The position numbers and the translations under genes are program-made. Positions 17,487 to 28,376 of a stretch of DNA of 64,000 nucleotides are shown one piece after another. The stretch is from Microglena sp. YARC (Eukaryota > Chlorophyta > Chlorophyceae > Chlamydomonadales > Chlamydomonadaceae): contig CM039466.1 of NCBI GenBank assembly GCA_022414725.1, positions 14,916,287-14,980,286 on the forward strand, written 5' to 3'. How positions within the stretch are numbered: the first letter of the stretch is position 1; each line of letters starts with the position of its first letter. A model generated the notes under the pieces. It was not told the origin of the DNA. It did not search any database and saw nothing but the letters and a program-made list of their open reading frames with translations.

Positions 17487-20405
17487 TCACCAGGTGGGCA
17501 GGATTGTGCGAGCAAAGCCCACAACCCTCCTACCCATAGCTCCCCACGTGGGTCCTGCTGCCTTCACTGCAGCCGCCCCAGGGAAGCAGTCACCGCTCCC
17601 CACCTCCTTGTCCATCATCTTCAAGTAAGAGGCAGTGTTGAAGAAGGTTCCCTCGGCAGGGAAGCAGTCCACAGACACTGGCGCTTCGTTCAAGCGATCT
17701 TCACACAAGCGGCGTGTGTACGCAGCGCGTGTGGACGCAGCGCAGCGTGCAAAACGCGACCACTCGGTCGTGTTGACTGGGACGAAACTGGGGTATAGGT
17801 CGACATAGGGGTATATTTCCTCTGCACAGTTGTCACTTGCCGTGTTGACCTCAGACCTGCTGCCCAAGTCGGACAGTGCTGCACTGCTCAGTGCTGGGCT
17901 GCTGGCTTCATCCCTGAGTCCGCTAGTGCAGTCGGACATTGCTGCTTTGCTCAGTGATGGGCTGCTGGCCTCCTCCTTGAGTCCGCGAGTGCAGTCGGAC
18001 AGTGCTGCAGTGCTTAGTTCTGGGCTGCTGGCCTCCTCCTTGAGTCCGCAAGAGGCTAGTTGGCTGCGCTCGGTGTTGACACAGCTTTCTCCAGGGTCGC
18101 TCAGAGACACCAACCTGGCAGTGGATAGAGGTGGTGATGAGCTCACCTCCTCCAACTGCTTTGCCAACTGCTTCGTCCATTGCTCTGCCCACTTGTCCTC
18201 CTCCACGCACACACTCTCCTCCTTGCCCTTACTCTCCACCTCAGGCTGCTTCTCCACGGGGACAGGGGCATTGTACTGCTCACCTAGTTAAACAAGCCCA
18301 GCAAAGATGTCCACCAGCTCAGCCGCCGTGGGGCATGTTGCAAGAACGGGGCTCTTGAGATTTACTGCCACAGCAATCAGGCGGTTGACGAGAGTGCTTG
18401 ACAGCTTTAACGCACCATTGCTTAAGCCAAGCAGCATCAGGACTTCCATCATTCTGCCAAAGTTGTACTGGTCACGTGACTTGGATGGCAGGTGGTTGTC
18501 GTTACGACAGTACTCAGAATCGCCACCGTGGCTGCGAGGGGCGGGAGGGGGAGGGAGGGGATGGGCAGGGGAGGGGGGGTTAAGGGGCTGAAATACTGTG
18601 TGTGTGTGAATGTGTGTGTGGTGGCGAGTGGGGTGGGTAGGACATATGCTACAGACACCTGGTCATATATGTTGACATGGATTGGAGAGTGAAGGTGTAG
18701 GACTGGGTGCGTGTGTGGATGTGGACTAGACAAGGCACCCACTGTTTCATTTTGGGGATATTCATGGCAGCTTCCTGCCAGATCGAGCGAATAGCCAGAC
18801 ACTAGGACAAACCCAATGCTTGAAGCTGCATTGGAATGCCTGTCATATCAGCTTTCATTCACACTAGGTAGCTTCAGGTTTGGCCCAAGGAAAGGCAAAG
18901 GGAGCTGCCTAGAAGCTGCTATGCATAGCCCCCAAAATAAACTGTAAAAGCTTCCACCTATCATACTTAAAGGTGGCGGGTGTGGATGTGGATGTGTGCG
19001 GGTGTGAATGCGGGACAGACAAAGCTTCCACCTACTTGAAGGTGGCAGATTTGTTGCCCTCAATGCCGTGCAGAGCAAGACAGTAGTCGCCGATGCAGAC
19101 AGTAACATTGTACCCGCCGATAGCCTCCTTCGGGATTGGGACTTCTTTATCGCAAGCCTCCACCGAGACAAAGAAATTGTCTCCCTTGATGTCACAGAGA
19201 ACCATGTCCAGGCTGTGCATCTCTGAGACTCCCGTGGCTGCGCCCAGCAGGAGGGAGAGGAAGGCTACCCCGGTGATCGTCACAAGACACTTTTCCACCA
19301 CCTCGGTCAAGCTGCAAGGGGGAAACACATGTACGGCGGGAATTCAGCACTGCTAATTTGGGGGTATAAGGCACCCTTTCATTCGGCTTATAAGGGTGCA
19401 TTATGGGTGGGAAGGGTGCCGTGTGGGTTCAGAAAAGGGTGACAAAGGCCTGCCAAATTTGCAGTGGAGGCTAGGAGTGACTTTCAATCATGTACGGTCC
19501 TACCGTACAATCAAAGGGGTGACGGGGCGTGGTGATGGTAGGTGAAATAATAGCAATGACAGAGACATCACACCCTATATCATTATATTAATGCACATAC
19601 TTATCCAGCCACCCATTCATCCAACAGTTTACAATCCTACTGTGGCGACATGGCATGAGCACGCTTAGTTGCATGTGAGGCCAATGAGTATCCACATCAG
19701 AAACAAGAGCTTACCTGTAGTCCATGGGAGTCATGGTCACATGCAGACGCAACATGGCCTGGTTACCCCTCATCTTTCTACTCTCCACCATCCAGCCTTG
19801 TAAGCCCATGCAGTTGGGCGCCTCCTGCAGAATCAAGCCACATGCGATCTGCAAAGGGAAAGGTAGGGAATGGAATGAGCTACAGTGGTGCCATGTGGAA
19901 GGTATTTCATGCAGCATCAGGCCGCATGCAACCTGTACAGGGGAAATGTAGGGGAATGAGCTCACATTTTGAGGGTCTTTTGCACCCTTGTCTGCACCCC
20001 CTTTCACCCATAATGCACCCTTTCAAGCCAAATAAAAGGGTGCCAAAGACCCCCCAAATTATCAAGCTAATGTGCTGACATGTGGAAGGTATGTGGCAGG
20101 TGTCTCCCATGGCTAAATGAACGCACGTACAGTCAGCCAGCCTGGCATTTAGATATACAGAAAGTCAGTTTGTATCTGCCTTGTAGTAGACATCAGCCTG
20201 GGAAGGCTCAAGCCTTCTATAAAGCAGACACAACCTGGCCTGGCTTGCTACACTCAGTGACATTCCAATGCCCCTTCAATCCGAAACTGCCTTTCTCAAT
20301 CCAGCAAGCCAGCCTGCCAGCCCAAGGACTTACAATCTCTTTGTTCTTGGGCAGGAATGAGACTATGTTCTTCTTGGAGTTGTACTCGATCCTCAACTTG
20401 ATCCA
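17487..20405 (-). CDS. Divergent protein-kinase-like gene, copy 1 (5' exons not found, in-frame TAA)
   Basis: Minus-strand exons 20405-20334, 19848-19715, 19311-19036 and 18531-17487 match exons 3-6 of the paralogue at 54931-60997, with identical phases (0, 2, 2). The catalytic loop reads CDIKGDNFFVS (HRD His replaced by Leu; Asp, Lys and Asn kept) and the DFG position reads GDYC. The C-lobe SRDQYNFGRM matches the paralogue's SRDIWGFGQM, but the usual Arg-Pro-Thr near the end is absent. No P-loop or VAVK exon was found upstream. A TAA at 18290-18288 interrupts the frame just after the kinase domain. The same frame then stays open for 266 codons of tail homologous to the paralogue (SLSDPGES vs CFSDPGDG; final GRRVVGFARTILPTW vs GRKVVCLARSLLLKW). 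It is either a decaying gene, a readthrough gene or one shortened at the TAA. Confidence 0.7.
17850..18080 (-). repeat. Repeats in the tail of kinase copy 1
   Basis: Three tandem copies of a unit coding for LKEEASSPSLSKAAMSDCT-like peptide (about 66 bp each). Confidence 0.8.
18893..19042. repeat. Segment shared with 11995-12105, with a family A end
   Basis: GCCTAGAAGCTGCTATGCAT, AGCCCCCAAAATAAACTGTA and AAGCTTCCACCTATCATACT are shared with 11995-12050, and partly with 10848-10890. This is intron sequence carried along in the kinase duplication. Confidence 0.65.
19352..19471. mobile_element. MITE-like element, family B copy 1
   Basis: The ends CTAATTTGGGGG and CCTGCCAAATTTGCAG are roughly inverted. 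The inner arms GCACCCTTTCATTCGGCTTA and TAAGGGTGCATTATGGGTGG form a palindrome. Confidence 0.5.
19968..20060. mobile_element. MITE-like element, family B copy 2
   Basis: TTGAGGGTCTTTTGCACCC on the left is mirrored by GGGTGCCAAAGACCCCCCAA on the right. The interior has CCCATAATGCACCCTTTCAA. No coding capacity. Confidence 0.6.
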
Positions 20406-20409
20406 CTGT

Positions 20410-22430
20410 GGATCAGTGGCAGAGCCGTGCTGAGGGGCATGGGGGGCATGACCTGTGACATCCGTGCACAATGGTTGGCTCATGACTTTTTCATGCTGAG
20501 TGGCTTCTTGGTGTGTAACTTGTTAGTGTGTAAGTTGTATGCACAGATATACGGTTTGGTGTATAGTTGAATTAAGCATCTCTCAAAGTACTGACTCAGC
20601 ACTGAACTCAGCCGCTGCAATGACATGATATGGATATGCTCCACGAAAATCTCCAGCACAAGTTCGAATTAGACTAGGGGGCTCAATCCGCACAATATCG
20701 CTCTCGAGACTACCACCATACATACCGACCTAACGTGCTTGCTTCTTGTGCGGGCCATATAGGCACAGCACTCAGACACAACCTGGACCCTGCGTGCTGT
20801 GCATTCATACATTTATTGACACACACGCAATCAATTCGCTCGAGCATCACCATCGACAGCCACTTGGCTCGGAATCGATCCGCCTAGACTCGAGGGAATG
20901 CGCATTACAGAGGGTAATGAGATCCTCCGGAAGCAGGGCTTCGCTTCCGAGGCCCGTGGCTACATCAGAGACGTGATGCTGTGGCACGGCGCTGGGGCAG
21001 AGGATCCACATCCTCACGAGGGAGAACATACACTGCATCAGGTGGAAGTGCATCTACATCTACTGTCCCACGTCGCTCACATAAGTCCGAGAAAGGTCAA
21101 TGGAGTGACAAGTCTAGGAAGTAGCCGAGCATAATGCAAATTGAGCGGCTTGCAAGAATGACAAGGCCTCCAACGAATGTGAAATGTGTACGCAAGGCAG
21201 CGGGCTCCTACAATCGGCCAGAGATTATCCGAGAACGGTCATAGACTCAAAGGAGTGAGGCAAAATAAGTAGCTATGCATAATGCAAAATGAACGCCAAG
21301 TCCCTCTAGGCTCTAACGAATGCTGGAGGTGTAAGGCAGCGGGTTTCTACAATCGGAATGATCATTCGCACCAATAGCAGGCTCGCCAGAACCGTTTCCG
21401 TCAAGAGTCTCCTCAGTGCATTTCCTGGTCCCGTTGGATTTGCTTTGCGTCATGATTTGGGGAGGAGACGTTGTCGAACAAGTGATGGTTAAGCAATCTG
21501 AAAGCAGACAGAACTGCTTTGGCTCGAACATGTATCTCCTCCCCGAAACCCCATTCGACCCTGATGTCGCCCGCCCAGATGACGGACATTTACAGCGACA
21601 TTCATTAAACATTCCAAGCCAGGGTGGTGGACACCCACCTCTCGACAACGCCTTGTCGTTTCCGAACAGCTTTCCGAGCCAGCATCTGCACCATCTGGCC
21701 CCCCTTCGGTAGCGCGCTATATTATAATCAACGGCAATCCCTAAGTGCGTGTCGCAAGCGACACGGGAAAACGCTTGAGCACGGGCAGGGCAGGGGGCGC
21801 CTTGTTACGAAATTTGATATGCAGACTGCGAGGAAGTGCGAGGAGCAGGTCCCTGGCGAAGAGGGAGGCAGCGAGTTTTGAAAGTAGTGGAGTAAGTAGC
21901 TTCTCGTAGCGGAAGAAGCTACGAAACATATGACAACATTTGCGAAGGGTCTTGACCGCGGCGATGCTGATAACTCTAGTCATGCGCACTTTAACCATAA
22001 GTCAAATGTTTGGGTGCGGAGGTGACGGGAATCGTTCAAACAGCTCCTGGGGAGACGGAGAGAGTCAGAGAAACAGACAGAGAGACACGGGAGGAACTCT
22101 GGGGGGTCCAGAGGGGGATTAAGCGACGAGGAAAATTGGCGGTGTGTGTACGTAACGTAACGGCAGGTGAAAACAATGGAGCTGGCCGAAGCCAGTTAGT
22201 TATGAGACAGTTGGTTGCAGAAGGGTTGGTTGACGTGTTTTTCGGTCGGTCGGTCAGTCGGTCGGTCGGACGCAGGGTCGCGCAGAGTCGGACGCATAAA
22301 CGGACAAATGCGGATAAATTGGTAACCCTGCCCTGTGGGCTCCCGCCCGAGACTCCCGCCCCCCATCTAACTACATTCGACGTTAACCAATTCGTGGTGG
22401 TGGTTATGCTCCCTGGCTCGCATCGCATCG
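20410..22430. other. Region upstream of kinase copy 1, no gene recognised
   Basis: No P-loop exon was found. A minus-strand peptide starting MVKVRMTRVISIAAVKTLRK (from 21998) loosely resembles the first exon of the paralogue (MAKLRNAVIGFRV...AAVK) but the match is weak. A direct duplication lies at 21095-21220 and 21240-21355 (GCATAATGCAAA, GGCAGCGGG(C/T)T(C/T)CTACAATCGG). 22186-22235 is shared with 63353-63402. Confidence 0.45.
22186..22300. repeat. Dispersed repeat shared with 63353-63402, plus GGTC simple repeat
   Basis: CCGAAGCCAGTTAGTTA(T/C)GA followed by GTTGG(T/C)TGACGTGT occurs at both sites. Here it runs into (GGTC/GGTCA)n. Both are followed by rows of small simple repeats, so this is probably a transposon end. 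Confidence 0.6.
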
Positions 22431-22913
22431 TTGTACTCACCTGGGTGGGGAGGGGTGGGGGGGACTTGACCTCATCAGTCTACTCCTCTCCACCCTCATC
22501 ACCAAGGTACTTATCCACAAAATCACACACACCCGCCCCCCATCCCCAGCACACATGGCACCACCGCAACTACCACTAGCTAGCTACCACTTCCAAGATC
22601 ATGATCATCATTCATCAGTTCATCACCCACCTGTTGAGATGACCTCATCTATCGGTCTCCTCCTCTTCACCCTCATCCCCAAGGGCGTAGACCACCGCAT
22701 CACCCATCATCTCTCCAGGCATCTCCATCTCATTCTGCTTCTCAAAATAACCCTCTAATGATACGTAGCAAGTTGGGCAGGTTGAGCTGGCGGGTCATCA
22801 AACGCATCGCCTGTGTATGTTGGTGTGGGTAGTGTTGGGCGTATTTGGTATAGTTGGGTGTAGTTGGGTGTTGTTGTTGGTAGTTGTTGGTTTAGTTGTT
22901 GGTGTTGGTGCTT

Positions 22914-23550
22914 TTCAAACTCTCTAATGATGCATTGCAAGTTGGGCAGGTTGAGCTGACGGTTCATCACACGCATAGCCTGTGTTGGTGTGGGGATTGG
23001 TGTTAGTCATGACACTTGTGTGAGTGTGGGTGTGGGTGTCGGCGTTGATGTACTTGTGGGTGTGGGGAATGGTGACAGCGTATTTGTGTGTATGGATTGA
23101 TGTTGGTGTTATTTTCCATTTAGTTGTGGGCTTGGGGATTGGTGGAGGTGTTGCTTGGTATCTGACGATTCATGACACGCATCACCTGCTGAGTTGGTGT
23201 GGGTGTGGGTAGTGTTGGGTGTATTTGATGTAGTTCATTGGCTGTAGTTGGGTGTAGTTGGGTGTTGCTGTTGTTGGTGGTAGTGGTGTTTTTCAAACTC
23301 TCTAATGACGAGGTCCGAATTGGGCAGGTGGCGCTGACGGTAAATAGCACGAATCACCAGTGTTGTTGTGTGTGGGGGTAGTGTTGGGTGTGTCTAGTGC
23401 ATTGGGGTATTGTTGTTGTTGATGTGGGTGTGGGTAGTGTTGGGTGTAGTTGGGTGTAGTTGTTGGTGTTTTTCAAACTCTATAATTATGAGGTGCAAGT
23501 TGGGAAGGTTGCGCTGACAGCTCGTCACACACATCGTCTGTGTTGGTTTC
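22914..23550 (-). repeat. Array of copies of the VPS2 RQLNLPNL exon in GT-rich spacer
   Basis: On the minus strand, MRVMNRQLNLPNLQCIIREF (22976-22914) and more decayed copies near 23290-23350 and 23472-23545 (with only MNRQ-like remnants near 23165) repeat the 22810 exon, including ATCATTAGAGAGTTTGAAAA. Spacers are GTGTTGGGTGTAGTTG repeats. The 22976 copy reads through the helix without the frameshift. Confidence 0.75.
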
Positions 23551-23559
23551 TGGAGTCCG

Positions 23560-24130
23560 GTGTAGTTGGCGTCGGTGTCCGGTGTAGCTGTTGGTGTGGG
23601 CATTGGTGTTGTTTTTTGCAATCATGTGGGTGTCGGTGTGGGTGTGAATGTCATTGTTAGGGGTGATGGTGTTGGTGTAGGTGTGGTTATGGGGAATGGT
23701 GTTGGTGTCGGCGTAGTTGTTGGTGGAATTGCTGGTGTTGGTGGAGTTGTTGTGCGAGGATAGGTGTTAATGCTGGTGTCCGTGCAGTCGTGGGTGTGGG
23801 ATATGATTTGGGTTTGATGTATGTGTAATTGTGATTGTGTATATGTACAATTACAAGCAAGTACTGGTACAGATACAAGTAAAGATATGTGCAATTGAAG
23901 GTACTGATACACATAGAACTATAGATGTACAATTGTGGGTACTAGTACACATACAACTACTGGTGTACAATTGCAGGTTCTGGTGCAGATACACGTATAG
24001 ATGTACAATTGCAGGTACTGGTACAGATACACATATAGATGTACAATTGCAGGTTCGGGTGCAGATACAAGTAAATATAAGTGCAATTGCAGGTAACGGT
24101 ACAGATACAACTATACATGTAGTTGTTTGT
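23560..24130. repeat. GT-rich minisatellite and ACAATTGCAGGTACTGGTAC repeat
   Basis: 23560-23765 is GTTGGTGTCGGTGTGGGTGT-type sequence. 23860-24125 is a 35-40 bp unit built on AGATGTACAATTGCAGGTAC and GATACACATA. Confidence 0.75.
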
Positions 24131-24389
24131 GCTTATGTCTGTGTTCAGCGTGCACACTTGCACACACACACTTCGATAAACTAAATCAATCTGATCTTCA
24201 TTTACTAACCTTAGTAGCACCCTGTATATATTGAGTCCACCATAGCTTGCTGATGAAGTATGAGAGCTTCTGTTTCTGTTCAACTTCAGACACACACAGG
24301 CGAACACGCACCTGCACACACAAAAACACACAGGCACACACAAACATATACAAACTTCATCAATCTCATCTTCATTAACTTACATTGCT

Positions 24390-24935
24390 GCCTGCCCGTA
24401 CTTTTCCCAACTACTGTACTACTGCCTGCCCATACCCCTCCTAAGTACAGTATTGCCTGCTCATAACCCTCCCAATTCTGGTGCTGCCCCTTACCCAAGC
24501 CTCTGTAATGCCCGCCCTTATCACTATCAATCCTCCTACGCCTGCCATTAAACCAGCCAAACCCTGTATTGACTGCCCATACCCCTCCCAAGCAACTACA
24601 GTGCTACTGCCTGCCCATTCCCCTCCCAACTACGGTACTGTCCGCCCTTACCCCAACAACTGTACTGCCCGCAATTATCACTATCAATCCTCCTTTGCTG
24701 CCATTGAACCAGCCAAACCCTGTACTCCCTGCTCATACACCTCCCAACTACAGTACTGCCTGCCCATACCCTTCCCAACTACGGTACTGCCTGCCCATAC
24801 CCCTCCCAACTACGGTACTGTCTGCCCATACCCCTCCCAACTACGGTACTGCCTGCCCATATATACCCCTCTCAAGTACGGTACTGCCTGCCCATACCCC
24901 TCCCAACTACGGTAATGCCGGCCCCAAACCCTCCC
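24390..24935. repeat. Minisatellite, unit 31 bp
   Basis: Copies of TGCCTGCCCATACCCCTCCC followed by AACTACGGTAC, best ordered at 24740-24910. Longer variants with CTTATCACTATCAATCCTCC lie at 24510 and 24680. Confidence 0.85.
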
Positions 24936-25169
24936 AACCCCATTACTTCAAGCCCGTATCACTACCAAACGCGGAAACTACCCGCCCTGGTCCCTACCAA
25001 CCCATGTACTGCCCACCCTTATCCCTGCCAACAACCGTACCACAAGTCGGAGAGAGATGGCTTGCAGCCGAGGCTTGAGGGCGTACATCTTCTTTTTAAC
25101 TGCAGCTTGATTGTGCACCACAGACTTTGAAAGGACCTTAACTGCATCCTGAATAGGGTAGTACGGGTT

Positions 25170-25278
25170 AGTGGTTGGGTGGGTAGGAGGGCTGGAAGGG
25201 TGGGACGGAGAGGTGGGAGGGTGGGTAAAAGTGGTGGAAGGGTGGGTAGGAGGGCTGGAAGGGTGAAGGGAGGGGGAA

Positions 25279-25317
<39 letters not shown>
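25170..25317. repeat. GGGTGGGTAGGAGGGCTGGA repeat and 39-base G run
   Basis: G-rich repeat 25170-25275, then an uninterrupted run of 39 G at 25279-25317. Confidence 0.85.
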
Positions 25318-25318
<1 letters not shown>

Positions 25319-26098
25319 AGAAATAATAAGGCTCCAGCAAGACCGCAACCGCTTCAAGGAGGGAAATCAATGTACTTCACATCCAGCGTACCTCGGCCGT
25401 ATATGTATCAGCATGGCAGGATTGGGTGATCTGGTTAGGGATTCAGGTTGAAGGAGGAGTGCAGTGATTACTCTGGGGTGAAGCCCTTCTCTAATAAGAC
25501 CGAACATGCCTCAAGGAGGGCAATTACTGGGCAATTCATCTAATACAGGGTACCACAGCAGTAGATTGAAAACAATTCAAACAATCCAATAAGTAATCCA
25601 ATAAGTATAGTATAAAATAGGGAATAGGTTATGGATTCAGCTTGGGATCATTTTGAGGATTGACATTCAAGCAATGGTATAACACCTACACATGTGCACA
25701 TGGATGCTAGGGAGCAGCGCTCAAGCAGAAGCGTAACACAGACTCATTGCCGGTGATCAAGTGGATGGCCAGGATAAAACAAATAGAAGCAAGCAGACAT
25801 GATATGTCGGCCAAGAAGCCCTACTAACGTGCTATATAGCTCCTATCTGTCTATGTACCTGGATTACTATCACACCAACTCGACACCTCATGCATGCATG
25901 TAAGTACCGTATGCACGTTTCAGTCCAGGGTGTAGCCAATTAGGCTAAAGGGTTCCTCACATTCTCAAATAATTAAGATAATTATATACTTTACCGAGAG
26001 ACTATTAACAGGCACTAGACGATCACCAGAAATCGTAGAGATGTGATGGAGGACCTGAGATCAAGACAAATTAACTTTAACGTTTGCATGCAGCACAG

Positions 26099-26213
26099 TA
26101 AATTGGGGGGATCTGCAGCACCCTTTACTGCAGCACGGAGGCACCCTTCACTCCCAAAATACACCATTGTAAGCAAAATAAAAGGGTGCTGAAGACCCCT
26201 CAAATTTGCAGTA
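26099..26213. mobile_element. MITE-like element, family B copy 3
   Basis: AAATTGGGGGGATCTGCAGC with ACCCTTT on the left is mirrored by AAAGGGTGCTGAAGACCCCT with CAAATTT on the right, with about 60 bp between. The clearest inverted ends of this family. Confidence 0.65.
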
Positions 26214-26228
26214 CTGTATCAAAGCCAC

Positions 26229-26510
26229 TCACATTGTGCACATCCCCCAGCGTTCTCGTACTCGCTCTTGGGCCACACTGATGGGAAAGTCTGCAAGCAG
26301 TGGTCATCAGGTAATCAGATTATTTGGCTTGGCATCTATGGAAGGTGCACATTTGCAAATACACACTTTCAGTTTGCTTGAAAGGGTACATTCATGTTGG
26401 GTGCAATATATTATTTGATATGTCTTAGCCTGTGTCTGAGATAAGAATTTTCTACTGACACCTATTTCTGAAAATATTGACAAGTAACGAGACAGAAATT
26501 GATCAGAAGC
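26229..26510. repeat. Direct duplication, left copy
   Basis: Matches 27010-27345: CTTGGGCCACACTG(A/G)TGGGA, GTCTGCAAGCAGTGGTCATC, GCAAATACACACTTTC and AAATATTGA(C/G)AAGTA. The right copy has about 50 extra bases after the CCCCCAG. Confidence 0.8.
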
Positions 26511-26539
26511 TTGATTGAACCACTGTTCCAATTTTGGGC

Positions 26540-26720
26540 GTCGTGTAGCAGCTTCTAGTCAGCTCCTTTCCCCCATCCCTGGTCCAAACCTGAAGCTAGG
26601 TAGTTTGTCCGAATGTTGACATTATGGGCATTTCGATGCAACTGAAAGCTTTGGGCCAGATCCAGTGTCTGGCTGCTGGAGCTGGCTAGAAGCTGCCATG
26701 CGTAGCCCAGAAATGAAACA
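26540..26720. mobile_element. MITE-like element, family A copy 4
   Basis: GTAGCAGCTTCTAGTCAGCTCC on the left is mirrored by GGAGCTGGCTAGAAGCTGCC on the right. The interior has GGGCCAGATCCAGTGTCTGG. The outer termini are weaker than in the 17-kb copy. Confidence 0.5.
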
Positions 26721-27009
26721 GTGGATTGGAAAATCAAGTAAGCATCTGAACAATATTATGATACTAACAGAAATCGGTCTGCCTATTTAAATTGGTGTTA
26801 ATGAGTACTTTTTGTCTTGGTGCCCTACTGGACTCCAAATGCTTAGGGGCTTGACAGACAATTATCTTGCAGATGGAACAAACTAAAAAGGCTGTGAGAG
26901 TATCATATCTAGCTGTATAGCATAAAGTAGTCCAGAAGTCACATATTATGGGCATAGACTAGCTAGCTAAATATTGTTAGAATCATAATTAAAGTAACTC
27001 ACATTAATT

Positions 27010-27345
27010 GCGCACATCCCCCAGCCAGAATGACACCCCAAATCCAGGTGACAGAGAAGAGAGATACTGTTCTCTGTCAGCCGTACTTGCTCTTGGGCCA
27101 CACTGGTGGGAGAGTCTGCAAGCAGTGGTCATCAGGTAATCAAATTATTTTGCTTAGCGGGGTGTATTTATGGAAGGTGCATATTTGATATCTGCAAATA
27201 CACACTTTCGGTTTGGCTTGAAAGGGTGCACTTATGTTGGGTGTGATATTTAGATATGTCTGAGACCTGGTCTGAAATAAGTATTTTCTACTCAGACTTA
27301 TTTCTGGAAATATTGAGAAGTATCGAGAGAGAAATTGCTCAGGTA
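27010..27345. repeat. Direct duplication, right copy
   Basis: Right copy of the 26229-26510 segment, about 780 bp downstream. Confidence 0.8.
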
Positions 27346-27760
27346 CTTTCTAGCTGCACTGAGGAAAATACTGTTCAGATGCTTATTTGAATGAACCGGT
27401 CTCTAGCTGCAATGAGGGAATTATTGTTCAGATGTTTATTTGACTGAACCGGTTCCTTAGCTTCAATGAGTTAATTTTTGTCAGATCTGTTCAGATGCTT
27501 ATTTGATTGGACCAGAGAGGACCAGTTCAATAAATAAGCATCTGAACAGATCTGAACAATATTTCCCTTAGTGCAGCCAAGGGACCACTTCAATGTAGCT
27601 AGTAAGCATCTAAAAAATATTTTCCTCATGCAGCTGAGGGACTGGTTCAATGTAGCAAGCATCTGAACAATTTTTCCTTCAGTGCAGCTAGACGACAGGT
27701 TCAACCAAGTTAGCATCTGAACAATATTTCCCCGGGTGCAGCTGAGGGTTAGTTTAGGTG
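27345..27760. repeat. Inverted array of about 65-bp units
   Basis: Units built on AGCATCTGAACAATATTTTC, TGCAGCTGAGGGAC and GGTTCAAT run on the minus strand at 27345-27510 and on the plus strand at 27525-27760. The centre at 27481-27554 is a large palindrome (TCAGATCTGTTCAGATGCTT against AAGCATCTGAACAGATCTGA). Confidence 0.8.
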
Positions 27761-28324
27761 ACAGCATGAGCTCTTTCAACAATACATAGGATTGCATTAT
27801 TTCTTCTTGCTGTGCAACAGGCAATTAATACAATATTTAAGAGGCACTCCAAAGGTTAAGCATGCATGATGCAGTCAGTCAGTCACTCACTGCAGTGATT
27901 GACCGATGAAGCAGGAGCTCCGATACTCAGTGGCCCTCAGGTAATCGATGGTCTTGTCGTCATCAAGCCCCTCGAACGTTAAAGGGGGCGACGATGATTT
28001 TGGAAAGGAGAATTGGGTGGGGATCGGTACGAGGACAGATATGGAAAGAAAAACTGACCACGATATGCTACCGCATACCGGAACAAGAGGATCTACTGTC
28101 TGCTGTCAGATTTTATTATATACCCCCGGTCCCGAATTCCAGCTCGGTCCCGAATTCATTATTATTTAGTGGAAGCTCATGTCGGTGACCACGTGTGCAC
28201 AGTGTTTTCTGACCTGCCGAGTGCGAGTGCCGGCTTGCATTTTAACAGTCTCCGGAACCAATGATAGCGGTACGGTTACACTATCATTAGGTGCCAGGAA
28301 AGAGAGGCTCAAGGTCTGGAAAAT

Positions 28325-28376
28325 ATCGCGTAAGTATCGCATAGGTCTGTCCCCCTAAGGGGGCCGACCAACTAGA
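28325..28376. repeat. Dispersed palindromic element, copy 2
   Basis: CGCATAGGTCTGTCCCCCTA with CCCTAAGGGGGCCGACCAACTAG, matching 14700-14762. Confidence 0.55.

Larger units (their letters stand above)
22450..25148 (-). pseudogene. VPS2: VPS2/CHMP2-like ESCRT-III gene, frameshifted or decayed
   Basis: VPS2 is a core ESCRT-III subunit that polymerises on endosomal membranes for scission and is disassembled by VPS4. On the minus strand, 25148-25041 encodes DAVKVLSKSVV...MYALKPRLQAISLRL, matching the VPS2 helix region (family pattern AVKVMAKDL...LQxVSLRIQ). 24269-24210 encodes a piece ending QGATK, which then joins AMRLMTRQLNLPNLLRII at 22810. All junctions are phase 0. After this, 4 extra bases near 22752 break the frame. 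EKQNEMEM...MMGDAV and GDEGEEEETD follow in the shifted frame, and a second 4-base insertion (GATAGATGAG) breaks it again. A nearby copy (22470-22515) has GAG changed to TAG. The N-terminal exons and the C-terminal MIM helix were not found. Assembly error is possible instead of decay. Confidence 0.65.

Noticed and set aside
18288..18290. Reassignment of TAA to glutamine (as in some ulvophyte algae) to explain the in-frame stop
   Set aside because: No TAA or TAG occurs in the other confident exons (LARP1, kinase copy 2) despite many Gln codons, and the unknown gene appears to end at TAA.
25041..25148. DAVKVLSKS read as a kinase VAVK motif
   Set aside because: The rest of the exon (MYALKPRLQAISLRL) matches VPS2, the phases join to RQLNLPNL exons, and no glycine loop is nearby.
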